From Tretioscincus oriximinensis (Eukaryota > Chordata > Lepidosauria > Squamata > Gymnophthalmidae), in assembly GCA_022410635.1 (NCBI GenBank), contig JAJVDF010000248.1:1310106-1374105 (forward strand): a stretch of 64,000 nucleotides of DNA, written 5' to 3'. The position numbers were made by a program, and so were the translations under genes. Below, piece after piece: positions 12,041 to 22,600 of this stretch (position 1 is its first letter; each line of letters starts with the position of its first letter). The notes under the pieces were generated by a model. It made no database searches. It was given only the letters and a program-made list of their open reading frames with translations, and was not told the DNA's origin.

Positions 12041-12452
12041 GCCCTTTGAACTCGTAAAGCAAGCAGAGCTCAGAATGTTTCAGGGAGGATCCTAAATGGC
12101 TGAGCACTTAAGGCTGGTAACTCATATACAAAACAATAAAGAGGCAGAACCGCCCCTGCTTTCCCCATTTTGCAAACAGGCGACGGAGGCTGAAACTTCC
12201 CAGGCTGAGGCACCTTCCGCCTTCGAGCTCATTCGCGGGATTTCACCCCCTCCCCCTCCCCCTCCCACGCAGGCCTTTCCCTCAAGCGCAGGAGCTTCCC
12301 TCGAGCCCCGGCGACGCTCGCCACGCCATTCACACGCCCTCGCCCAGTTCCCGGCCCCTTCCCTTCCTCTGCCTTGGGTCGTCCCGCCTCCTCTTTTCCA
12401 CAAACCAACCCTCTCCCTCTAATCTTCCCTTCACCTCAGAGACACAACCCCG

Positions 12453-12656
12453 CCAATCAGAAGAGCCAGAAGCCATCGCCACGGCAACTTCGGCAGGGCC
12501 AATCTTCTCGGGTGGTCCGGCCCTCTCGTTCTGTGTGACCAATAACTCGGCGGCCCCTTCGAGGCCTACCCAATGGCAAGGCGCGCTCGCTTCCGTTCGG
12601 CACAGAATGGGGGGAACAACCAATGACTAAAGGGCTTTTGCTTCCCTTCGTCCAAT
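12453..12656 (+). promoter_or_regulatory. Array of six CCAAT boxes
   Basis: CCAAT occurs at 12453, 12499, 12539, 12570, 12620 and 12652, all on the + strand, with spacings of 46, 40, 31, 50 and 32 bp. Such boxes are normally bound by NF-Y. The last lies about 110 bp before the TATA-like site. Binding is inferred from sequence only. Confidence 0.6.
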
Positions 12657-12762
12657 GGGAAAGCTGCTCTGCCTAATAGTCCTCCAGCCAGCCACAGGCG
12701 CCGCCGAGTAAGGCCAGAACCCGGCGGCTGCCGCCCGCCTCTCTCTCTCTCTCTTCTGTGGG

Positions 12763-12770
12763 TTTATATC
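12763..12770 (+). promoter_or_regulatory. TATA-like element, probable core promoter
   Basis: TTTATATC lies in otherwise GC-rich DNA, about 390 bp before the MEMO1 ATG, just after a CT run. If used, transcription would start near 12.79-12.80 kb. CpG-island genes often lack a TATA box, so dispersed starts remain possible. Confidence 0.4.
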
Positions 12771-12794
12771 CCGGGCGGGCGGACGAGCGGCGGT

Positions 12795-13161
12795 TGCTGC
12801 TGCTTCTGCCGCCGCCTCCTCCTCCTCCTCCTCTTGGCCTTTGTCCCCTTCGCTCTCGCCTTCCCCCGAGCTCGCCCGCCCGCCCGCTCTGCCTCAGCCC
12901 GGGGCTCTCCTGGCGCCTTCCAAGCGCTCAGCAGTAGCAGCTGCCGCCAGGCGGTTCCTCGTGGTTCGCTCGCTTCCTCTGCCTCCCCGCCGGTAGCGGC
13001 AGCAGCGGCGCCCCCCCCCCCTCGCGGGGTCTCGAGCTCTGCTGGGGGAGGGAGAGGGGGAGGAGGGGGATTAAGGCAGCCGCGGCCGGTTTCGGCCCCG
13101 GGGCCCCCGCCCGCCCCCCGCCGCCCCCTCCCCCAACACCATAGGCGGCTCAGGCACCAAG
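12795..13161 (+). other. MEMO1: Probable MEMO1 5' UTR
   Basis: GC-rich segment between the likely transcription start and the ATG. It contains no ATG in any frame, so no upstream AUG-initiated ORF competes with the MEMO1 start. The left end is inferred from the TATA-like site and has not been observed; a 5' UTR intron cannot be excluded. Confidence 0.55.
13044..13069 (+). promoter_or_regulatory. Potential G-quadruplex in the 5' UTR
   Basis: Four G runs of 5, 3, 5 and 5 are separated by short loops (A, AGA, AGGA) on the sense strand, about 95 nt before the ATG. The arrangement fits the canonical G-quadruplex pattern, so it could form in the mRNA or in the non-template DNA strand. Confidence 0.5.
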
Positions 13162-13222
13162 ATGTCCAACCGAGTGCTCTGCCGGGAGGCCAGCCACGCC
13201 GGCAGCTGGTACACGGCCTCAG
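13162..13222 (+). CDS. MEMO1: MEMO1 coding exon 1
   Basis: Encodes residues 1-20, [20 protein letters not shown], plus the first base of codon 21. The donor is CAG|GTACGG. It lies inside the CpG island. Reading through the donor would add an open tail of about 98 codons to 13518, but the homology stops at the splice site, so the extension is intron. Confidence 0.96.
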
Positions 13223-16200
13223 GTACGGGCGGGCTGGGGCTGCTGCTGCTGGAGCCCGCCAGGGGAGGGGGTGGCAGAGGGGGACCCGCCGGCAGGGCTT
13301 TTCTCGGGGGGCCCTTAGGGCGCGGCGGGCCCCAGGGCAGCTATAGGAGGCGCCGGGGCGGTTTTACCCAAATAAGTCCTGTCCCTACGGAGCCTTCTGC
13401 TGGGCTGGATCTCGGAATAGGAGCCTGCCGTCTACATGCTAGTGTAGGCTATGGCAGGTCCCTAATGGGGGCTGCCATAGTCTACACAGGCATGTGGATG
13501 GCCAAGCTTTTTAAGTAACCGAGAGATAACTCGGAATAAGGCTCAGTGGGAACAGGGCCATAATAGTCGTCCCTTTCCCCGATTCTGTCCATGAGCCCCC
13601 AGGGTCTGCAGGACATATCGCTGCTGGGTGCGTTAATTCGGAATAAAACTGACAGGCTGAGATCAGATGCGCGGTGGGTGGGNCAAGCTCACTTTCCTAA
13701 GCCTTCGTGAAAGGAAGAGGAGTGGCGTGGGGGGGAGCAAGAGGATGATACGCGTTCATTCTTAAACTGCCTAACATACCTACACTTTAATCCGGTTTCA
13801 GTCCACCACTGACGATTCTTGTCAATTTTTAGCAATTCGGTTATGGAGGAAGAAAATCACAAGTCATTGTGCTGTCGTGTTCACACTCGCTGTGAAAGTG
13901 GACGGAAGCTGGATTGCAATGTAACCCACGGCCAGATAAAAGGGTCTCATTCTGGAAAGAGGCNAGGATGGTTCTCGTGGGCCTTGAGATGGTGATCATG
14001 CATGGATTTCGTGGGAACCCAAGCATTTGCCTCAGTTGAAGCGCCTCCTCTTTCTCTCAGGCGCCCCCCCCCCCCTTCTGATCTACGTGCAGTCTGCTCC
14101 AGGGACACCATGCGGTCCAACAGCAACCCTGGGCACGTTTTCAGGGTGCCTTTTCCATCCCACTCAGCTGGAGGAATGGCGCTGTAAATAGGTTGNTCCC
14201 TGAGGTGCCATGAGAGACTTGCTTGTGAGCTCCATAGGACAGGAAAGGTTGTGAAACAATCTACAGCCCTGTGCTTCTGGGCAGGGTCAGCTGGTTAGCG
14301 GAAAGCAGCATTTGCTGTGCGGAGCTGGAGGCTGCTTCTCCTTTTTGGCCAGACAGGTGGGGCATCCATTGAAACAGCACTAAATAAGTCTTGTAAAAAC
14401 AAGGGCCTTTTCTCAGGAAAGCTGCCGATTTTCACCCTTTTTTCTAGGTGGGGTTCTTGGCTTGATTGAAATACTGGGGAATAAAGAAGGGGGGTGTTTG
14501 GTAAGATTGTTAAATCAGAATATTTGCCCTTCCATTGTATATGCTCACTTCAGAGCTCTTTTTGAAATACTGAAGAGAAGAATCTCCTGGTAGTTCAGTG
14601 TAGAGCAGGAGCTGATGTGAATCAAAAGGGGTCATTTAGGGTAATGTATGAGAAAGGGATTATGGGAATGCAGGAATTCTGGCTGAAGAAGACTAGTAGG
14701 CATTTTGGATCTCATAGGAATTGGGTGTCCATTTTTGCTGTGTCAAAATCTTAAGCAACTAAAAATTGTGCTTTGTATTGCTTTTGAGAAGGACCTAGCG
14801 TTTATTGTACACGTTGATTGATATATATATATATATACCAATATATCAGTCAACGTGTACAACTCATATATATCAAAGAAAGTTAGCTTTTCGTTTATAG
14901 GTACAAACTGTTAAAGGTGCTTTAAGAACTCCATTCTATTTTGGATACTTTTAAGGATTCACTTGTTTTCTAGTATTGTCTAAACTAAGAAGAGATTTCA
15001 TTGGAAGAGTTACCCAGCCTTCTCCCCTTTTGTTTCTTCTGGCTCTTTTAAAAAAATACTCAATGCAGAGCTGCCCTCTGCAGGATGAAAAGAGTTTGTT
15101 CCTCTCAGTTGGATTTGTTCAGTTCAGAAGTGTGCAATAGTGAGAGTTTCGTTGGATCTAGTGTAACAAAAAGGCACGTTCTATACAAAGTCACACAAAT
15201 AAATAAATTCCGCATATTGCACCTGTTCTGTAAATTGAGGACTTCAGTGGTGGTAGCAAAAGTGACATAAGTGACTGTCAGTTAATAATCTAATTGTGCC
15301 TCAATGCTTACTGGATAAGCACTATACCTCCAGAAGACCCATGAAAATCAGTTGCATTGAGCATTTTGGGTATTTTGATATACTTTGTTTTGATAACAAT
15401 CCATATGACTGTCTTTGTGTAAAGGTGAAATATGAAAATAACGTAGGTTTAATCTGGCATTGTAAAGAGCACTCATTCTGTGTCTTACATAGTTTGAATT
15501 AAACAGGAATGAACTAGAAGTTCTAGTGGTGCAGTGGTTGTAGTTATGGGGTATAGAGTGGGGTGTTAATACAAATAATGCATATTTTAGAATGATTCAA
15601 ACTTCTTTCAGAGTGGTTTGAAATTATTTAGGCAACTGCCAAGGCCCAGGTGATTGTCAGGATGCAGGCCTTTTATTTTTAAAGGTATGGATGCAGTTCT
15701 ACTGCACAAAGTGATGTGCTGTGGCTAATGACTCTAGTGCCCAACAAATAAAAATCTTGGAACTTTTTTTCTTGTTCTTATCAGCAGTGGTGAAGGCAAA
15801 GTAAAGCTTTCCCCCTTCTGAAAAATAATAAAGGCCTCAAACCTTTTAAAAGTTATTTTTAAATTATAGTATATGTCTGTTTGGAAAGGTTCATGTAAAG
15901 AGAATAAGGCAACACACTATTCTAGAATTACTGTTCAGGGGTGGCCAACATGGTGCCTTCTTGATGCTATAATCCATAGTATACTGTTTATTTGGTCTAT
16001 ATAATATGATAGTACTACTTAGTCTCTATAAAATATAGATGTAGAAAAAACTAATTTTTCAAATTTTGAAACTTCTATTTTAAAGTCCATAAGTTTCTAA
16101 TGTTAAAGGGATCATCTAGTGATTGGTGTTCAAATATAGAAGAGGATTAGGGCCCAAGGATTGTTTAGTGCTTTTCTTAACAGACTTGGTTTCTGCTGGT

Positions 16201-16624
16201 TTACACATGAGGAAACCCACAAAATGGGAAATGTACATGCTTGCTGCCATTATAGAGTCTTGTATGGAGGTCCTGCAGTGCAAAATGGGATCCATACTCA
16301 TGGCATCATTATGCATATAAAGATGTACAGCATTAAAACATTTTAATGTCATTAGAAGTGTGTTCATTGCATTTTCAAGGCAAGGTCCTGCCTTGATCCT
16401 CACANAGAGTGTTGGACTCGTACCTGGTAGTCTCTTGNTTCGATTCCACACTCCTCCGCGAAAACCAGCTGGGTGACCTTGGGCCAGTCACAGTTCTTTG
16501 AATTCTCCCAGCCCCACCTACTCCACAGGGTGTCTGTTGTGGAGAAAGCAACAAAAGCTATGTGCGCCACCCTATGGTTGGCCGCCCTGAGACCTTCAGG
16601 TATAGGGTGGGATAGAAGTACAAA

Positions 16625-16659
<35 letters not shown>

Positions 16660-19600
16660 AGTTGTCATATCTAATATAGCTAATAGAAAACAGCTTGCCC
16701 ATTGAACAAGATCAGAAGTAAATTTTGGCCTTGGCATACATTACAGAACTGTTTCTTAAATTATTTGGGCAATTTTGCCACTTTGAATAATGTAGTTTAG
16801 AAAGTTATAGATAGTAGAAAAAGGTGCTTTGATTGCTTTTGTCCTAGTGGCTTAGTGTTCAGTCCAGCTACAAGGACATGTCTTCCATGTTAATACTTTT
16901 GTTCGGGGATGAATTAAGCAGTAAGAATTGAGTGCTGCTGTGTTTTCCCAGGCTTTTTGCAAGTAGAATCACAGGCTATGCACCAAGCTATTTGGCAGTG
17001 CTTGCAGAATGAGATTTAGTCATTAAGAGTGTTAGGCTAGAGAATCAAATATGAAAATGTATTCACATTTGTGATCTTGGGCCATTGTCTGTCAGCCTGA
17101 TTTACANCAGAGAATTGTTCAATGTTAAAATAATAGTAATATCCCACCTCTGATTCCTGGGAGGAAGTATGAAAAGAAATGTAATTAACTTTCCCTTTGT
17201 TAGGTGTTGCATGAAAAGTAAAACCTTTTTTAATGTGATGGTTGTGTTACTGCTAGTGCAATTGATTATGAGAGTCCAGCAATACTTTTTCTAGGCTTAT
17301 GGAAATAATTTTTAAAGTGATTTTCAATAATCTCAATCTCATTGCAACTGCCTTCCATTGTGTAGCTGAATCTAAATGGATCGAGTGTGGCGTCTGTAGC
17401 TAAGTGTTAGAGCAAACTGCCTGGGGAGTAGAGAGTTGCTGGTTCATTTCCTAGCCTGTTCATGAAAGAAGACAATGTCAAATCATTTTTTTTATCTCTG
17501 TCAAGAAAACTTCATGAAGGTGCCCATACCCATAGCATAACCCAACAGCATAAAACCTAAGTGATGAGGCAACTGACGTTATACTTTATTTAAAGGTATC
17601 AAATTTGAATGAATCCTGAAATTCAGACTCTCTATAGAATGAAAGTTCTGCCTCATGGGCTTCCAGTATGTAGCAGTTAGCCTTGCCTTTGGGATAAGTC
17701 TGCCGCACCACCTACAGAGAGTTGTTACATGAGGTGTTTTGTCTCCAGATCTCAACTAATTCTACCACATCTTTGTAGCAGGTGTCAGGACCAAGAAATG
17801 CACACTTAAGGAATGTGTTTAAGTTGGATATGTTGCCATCTTTAATCCTTAACGAAGGTTAGAAGACACAGTACAAAATAGTGCAATTTAAACAAATTAT
17901 AAAGAAACTACAATAAAATTATTGTTATTATTGTTATTATTGTTGTTGTTGTTGTTGTTGTTGTTNTTATTATTAATTATAGCCAGTGGTTTAAAGATAG
18001 GTGAATACAAATAATGAGTAAACAACCGTTATTTTTCTAAAAAGATTAGCATGGTTTTAATTTAATAGTGGAGCAGTATGTGAATAAAATGGTTAAAAGT
18101 ATATAGTATACACATTTAGAGTATGAAATTTAGAGTTTTACTTAATTTGCTCATTTTTTTTAAACTAGTGTGTGTGGGGGTTGGAGCGATGTTGCTTTTC
18201 TCATACTATTGATAGTTTTGAGGTAGCCTACAAAGGAATGTGAGTGAAGTATATCACCGGGATGTGATATGAAATGGCAGGCTTATGGAATCTTAGTCCC
18301 TTTCCGCACCAGACTTTATCTGGGGATATACCGGTCATCTGCATACTAATGAAGATTTACAGTATGCCCAGGGCAGGAATGATCTTGTTCATCAATAAAA
18401 TTCAAAGATGCAGTAATTGGAACCAAGTTGAACTGGAATAGAGTATCTAAACATAATCAAAAAAGAAATTCTATTACAACTATTGGCATGCTCACAACTG
18501 GTGATCCTGAAAGCCTGGAAAAAAGTTACAAGTGGACTTTAAATATGTGGTATGATTGCTTATTAGAGTTGGTTGCAGTAAATATTTCAAATTGCAGGAT
18601 AAATCATTATGGAAATTTTGAAAGGATTAGAGACTGTAAAATAAAAATAAATGGGAGTTAATTAAGAATTATTTGGAAAATAGAATTCAAAGAGAAGCAA
18701 AAAAAACTAAGATTAAGACTTATCTTTTCTTTGTACCTTTAAACCTCATAAGGAACCCGCAAGTGAGGGGAGGGAGTTAGGTTAGTTTATGTTTGTTAAA
18801 TGTTGTGTTACGTTGTAGTAGATAATGTCTTTTGTGAATGTATTTAGTGTTTAGACTAGTGTTTAGTCTAAGGAAACTTTAATAAAAATTGTAACTTAAA
18901 AAAAAANAAATAAATAAAAGGAACCAAGTTGAAAAATTCTACAATAGAGCTTTTGATGACACATGAATTGTATAAGAGGACAAGAGCAGAGTCTTTTTTT
19001 AATTCCAGTATATGGATAATGTAATACCGAAGCAGGATCCTTGTGAGCAGGAAGTTACTGATTTGAAATGTTTGCTGATCATGAGTTAGCACTTGTGATT
19101 CTTTGCCATCTCTGCTTACAAGAAGTCATTACATTTGAACCATATAGAGTTCCATAGGGTTTTTTTTAAATTACTCATCCTAAATTCAGGATTTTGTTTT
19201 GAGATCCCAAATGATTTTTGGCTGTTACATAGACATTTTCCAATAGGAACGTTGTTGTTTTTGGTTTCATAATTCATAGAGTAAAATCTGGGCGATTGAT
19301 AGAAATAATTTTTTTGTTGTTGATTTTAGTTCTAGCAGTATGTTAAGATCCATTTTTCTTATTTCTGCTTCAATGTATTTGAAACTGTTTTTTCATCTTC
19401 CTAGTGATACAATGTCCAAACTTGCTAGGTGTATTTTTGAATAAACACCTTTCCTGTTTCTGAAACTGGCAAGAACACAAAGGAGACTGAACTGTCCTGT
19501 TGGACAGGTTTGCTGAGATCTAGTGCTCCTTCTATGGAAATGTCTGGTGTATGCCTCCAGTTAGAAAGTATAGCAGATTTTTTTTCTGAAGCAAGTGTTC

Positions 19601-22600
19601 ACTAATTGCCAAACCCACAAGTGAAGTGCATATATAAACCTTGGCTAGGAACAAAAAGTCCTATGGAACTTCAAGCCTGCTGGATTTATTGTGATTTAAG
19701 CTTTCGAAAATTGAAGCTTTTTCAGATCCATGAAGTATAAATTCACTCAGCGGATGTCCTCATGAAGATAGAGGAATCAGTTATGGTTGTAGACCAAGAG
19801 TGAAAAATTATCTTTGCATGATTGAGTGAACAATATTGTGTGGACCGAAAGGCCATGAGATCTTAGCAGCCCATTCTCAGGTGGTTACAGCATTTATTAT
19901 TCCTTGTATTCTTGAAAGTTGTTTGCTTTTGCATTCTAAATACTATGGATGCTTTACGTGTTTATATTTATATCCTACTCTGTACCATAAGATCTATGTC
20001 AGAAAGATACATTGTGATCCTTCTAACCAATTCAGGGACTTCATCCTGGATTTTCCATCAGTATTCTCTTTCTTGGTCTTTTTTTCCCCTCAAGGCTGTG
20101 AGATTATTTTATTCATCACTGGGAAGATCCAGTAAGTTTCCATGGCCTAAGTGGGGGTTTGAACCAAGGGATTTGTGGGGTTTAGCTTAGTGCTGTTAAA
20201 TACTGCATTCCAGAAGGCTAACAGTCCTTAAAATACTAAAAAGTATATACCACCATACTAAAGTAGAATGTTAGTGAAGATTGGATTTAGCAGATTACTA
20301 AATATTAGCTCAGTATATAAAAAATAGGTAAGGTAAGAGCAGAGGGGGGTGTTCTTTGAACCTTTGCAGCGCCATCAACATATTTACTTAAGGAAAATAT
20401 GAGGGAAGGAATTCTAGCAGTGACTTGTAGAACTGTGACTTTTAGATAAATCAGCAGATTGAAAGCCTTTTGTGATGTTCTAGTCAGTAGCCCTATGTAT
20501 GACACTAGGTTGCTTTACTTTCTTACTTTAGCAAAGAAAGGATCCTAATGGTAACCTGGAATTTGAAGGTTGGCCCTTGAAGGCTTTGTTTCATGTGATT
20601 ATTTTTAAGTTCTGTTGACCCAATTTCCTCTCACCTTAAATAGGGGCTTACATATCAAAACTGTTGGAGAGTGTGGGTGGGCATTAAGCTCTGCAACAAT
20701 TGTGAGACCTGCTCAAACGGAGATGTTCATTTGCCATATTGCTTGGTGATTGCCACCTCCCTCTACAAATCTGCATTCAAAAGGAAGGTGAAGATATTGG
20801 CAGGTGTGGAAGGGCAGAGTCAAGTGAAAGGAATGATGGATAAATCAAATGAGTTGGGGAGATAAAGAGCATCAATATAGGGAGGAAGTGATAAGCTGCT
20901 TATGTATATGACCATCTTAGCAAAGCATTGTTTTAACATTTTATATGATGGATCTGGACTAGGATGTTGAAGGAGAAGGACCTTGTGCAATGCTGAAACC
21001 TTCCCCCAACTCCTCAAATGAACTGAACTTTGCAAATGTGGAAATAATGCAAAGTTGTAGAAAAAATTGCAGTAGTCATTTCTTCTGACCTTAAGGTATT
21101 AAAAAGCAGCACTAGATCCAATGGTAACTAAATTGATTCAGTTGCTTGACTGATTGTACATGGATTCTGTGCTCCCTTAGCACCATACATTGTTATGAAG
21201 AAACTTAACATTGCCAATTTGCAAATACGTTATATTTTCATTTGAAGGCATTCCTTTGTGGGTCTGACCTATATGGTTTAGATACTGTGTGATCTGAATT
21301 ATGTTTTGCCATCTCTAAAAATTTTAATTGAATTTCTTTTCATGTTAACCCCTGTAATAATGGAAATATTTGTACATTCCAAAATTATAAAACAACATTT
21401 TTCCAAGACTTTTTTGTTTCAATTTTACAGTTGTTTCCTCAAACCCACCCTGAAGGCTAATCATTGAATGGTAAATGGTTTAAGGTAATTATTTGGTTTC
21501 AAATGAATAGCACTGTGTGCCTGGAAATCAATAACATATTGAAATTGACCCTTCACTATAATATTGTATGATAGAATTGTATAATATTTTAATTTTATCT
21601 GTCCCTACTGGTNCAGAACAAAGGGATTAGGATGGGTTTGGGGAAATATAAAGTTTTCTTACAGTCCCCAGATTTTTGTAGTGAGTTACTTTTAAATGGA
21701 ACTTCTAGAAGACTTTGCTAATTCCCTCTTACAAGCATTCAACTTGATTATTACCCCTCATCATTAAACTTATCCAGTAAGTTTCATACTGTTCCAATTA
21801 TTTTTGTTCAAATAGGACATTTTTTTCTACAATAGTCTGTAGTGGACAAACACATACTGTTTCCCAGAAAATAAGACAAAGCCTTATAATTTTTTGCTCT
21901 AAAAGGTGCTTTAGGGCTTAGTTATTAACTGTAGGGCTTATTTTTGGAGTAGAGCTTATATTTCTAGCATCATGAAAAATCATGCAGTGGCTTATTTGGG
22001 GGCAAATGGGTAGGTGCTATACAAACTACACACACATTATATAGCAAAAGTTTCCTTAGTTTTATTATGTGTTTTGTGTGTGTGTGTGTTAACAATGTAA
22101 ACTGAAAATGGTAAATCTAATTGCATTTCATTTTATCTTAAGAGAGTACTGAAGTATTTTGAAGTGACTGCAATATAAATTTCCCATACCAGTGAGGTGA
22201 CATTATTTTACTCACCTGCCACACATCATATTTTTCATGTGTGGCATACTGACGGTTTAGGAAAATTTTATTCTGTTTGGCAGCTTCTTTGCCAATAAGT
22301 GATACTTATTCATCACATGCAGGCAAGGCCAGAGGTTATAGCCAAGCACATAACTGTTTGTTCTTCTACAGCACTTGGCTGAGGGAAACGTGACTTTACT
22401 CATAATCTTCTAAGAAGTGTCAAGCATGGTTATTTTTAATTTCATTTTGTTATTTAAATTTAAGCATTAAAAAGAAAATAACTTTTAAAAGTAAAATTAA
22501 ATAGTAACAAACTATAATTCCCTACTAAGTATAAAATAAAATACTTTGAATAGTAACAATATATATTAAACTCATGAAGAGAAGAATGTCAACAGTGGGA

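Larger units (their letters stand above)
12200..13350. promoter_or_regulatory. MEMO1: CpG-island promoter of MEMO1
   Basis: GC content jumps sharply against AT-rich flanks and CpG dinucleotides are frequent from about 12.2 to 13.35 kb, covering the sequence upstream of MEMO1, its 5' UTR, exon 1 and the start of intron 1. This is the usual form of a broadly expressed vertebrate promoter. Low-complexity parts include a CCCCCT tract at 12246-12266, a CT run at 12738-12756 and a CCT run at 12815-12833. Confidence 0.85.
13223..16399 (+). other. MEMO1 intron 1, 5' part
   Basis: The first 130 bp continue the CpG island (with G runs at 13262-13284). Beyond this it becomes AT-rich. Holds the hairpins at 13443-13486 and 14805-14862. 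No exon or RNA gene recognised. Confidence 0.7.

Noticed and set aside
12096..12422. 108-codon frame at the island edge and its antisense partner
   Set aside because: Proline- and serine-rich low-complexity translation of C-rich DNA with no domain and no splice or poly(A) support.
12834..13346. Long frame across the 5' UTR and exon 1
   Set aside because: It has no ATG at its start, is in a different frame from MEMO1, and is driven by GC-rich composition.
13162..13518. 118-codon frame beginning at the MEMO1 start
   Set aside because: Residues after S20 come from intron 1; family homology jumps to the exon at 24902 with a good splice donor at 13223.
15945..15985. Possible hAT terminus (CAGGGGTGGCCAACATGG)
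   Set aside because: Only the first 25 to 30 bp resemble a hAT end and no partner terminus or target duplication was found.
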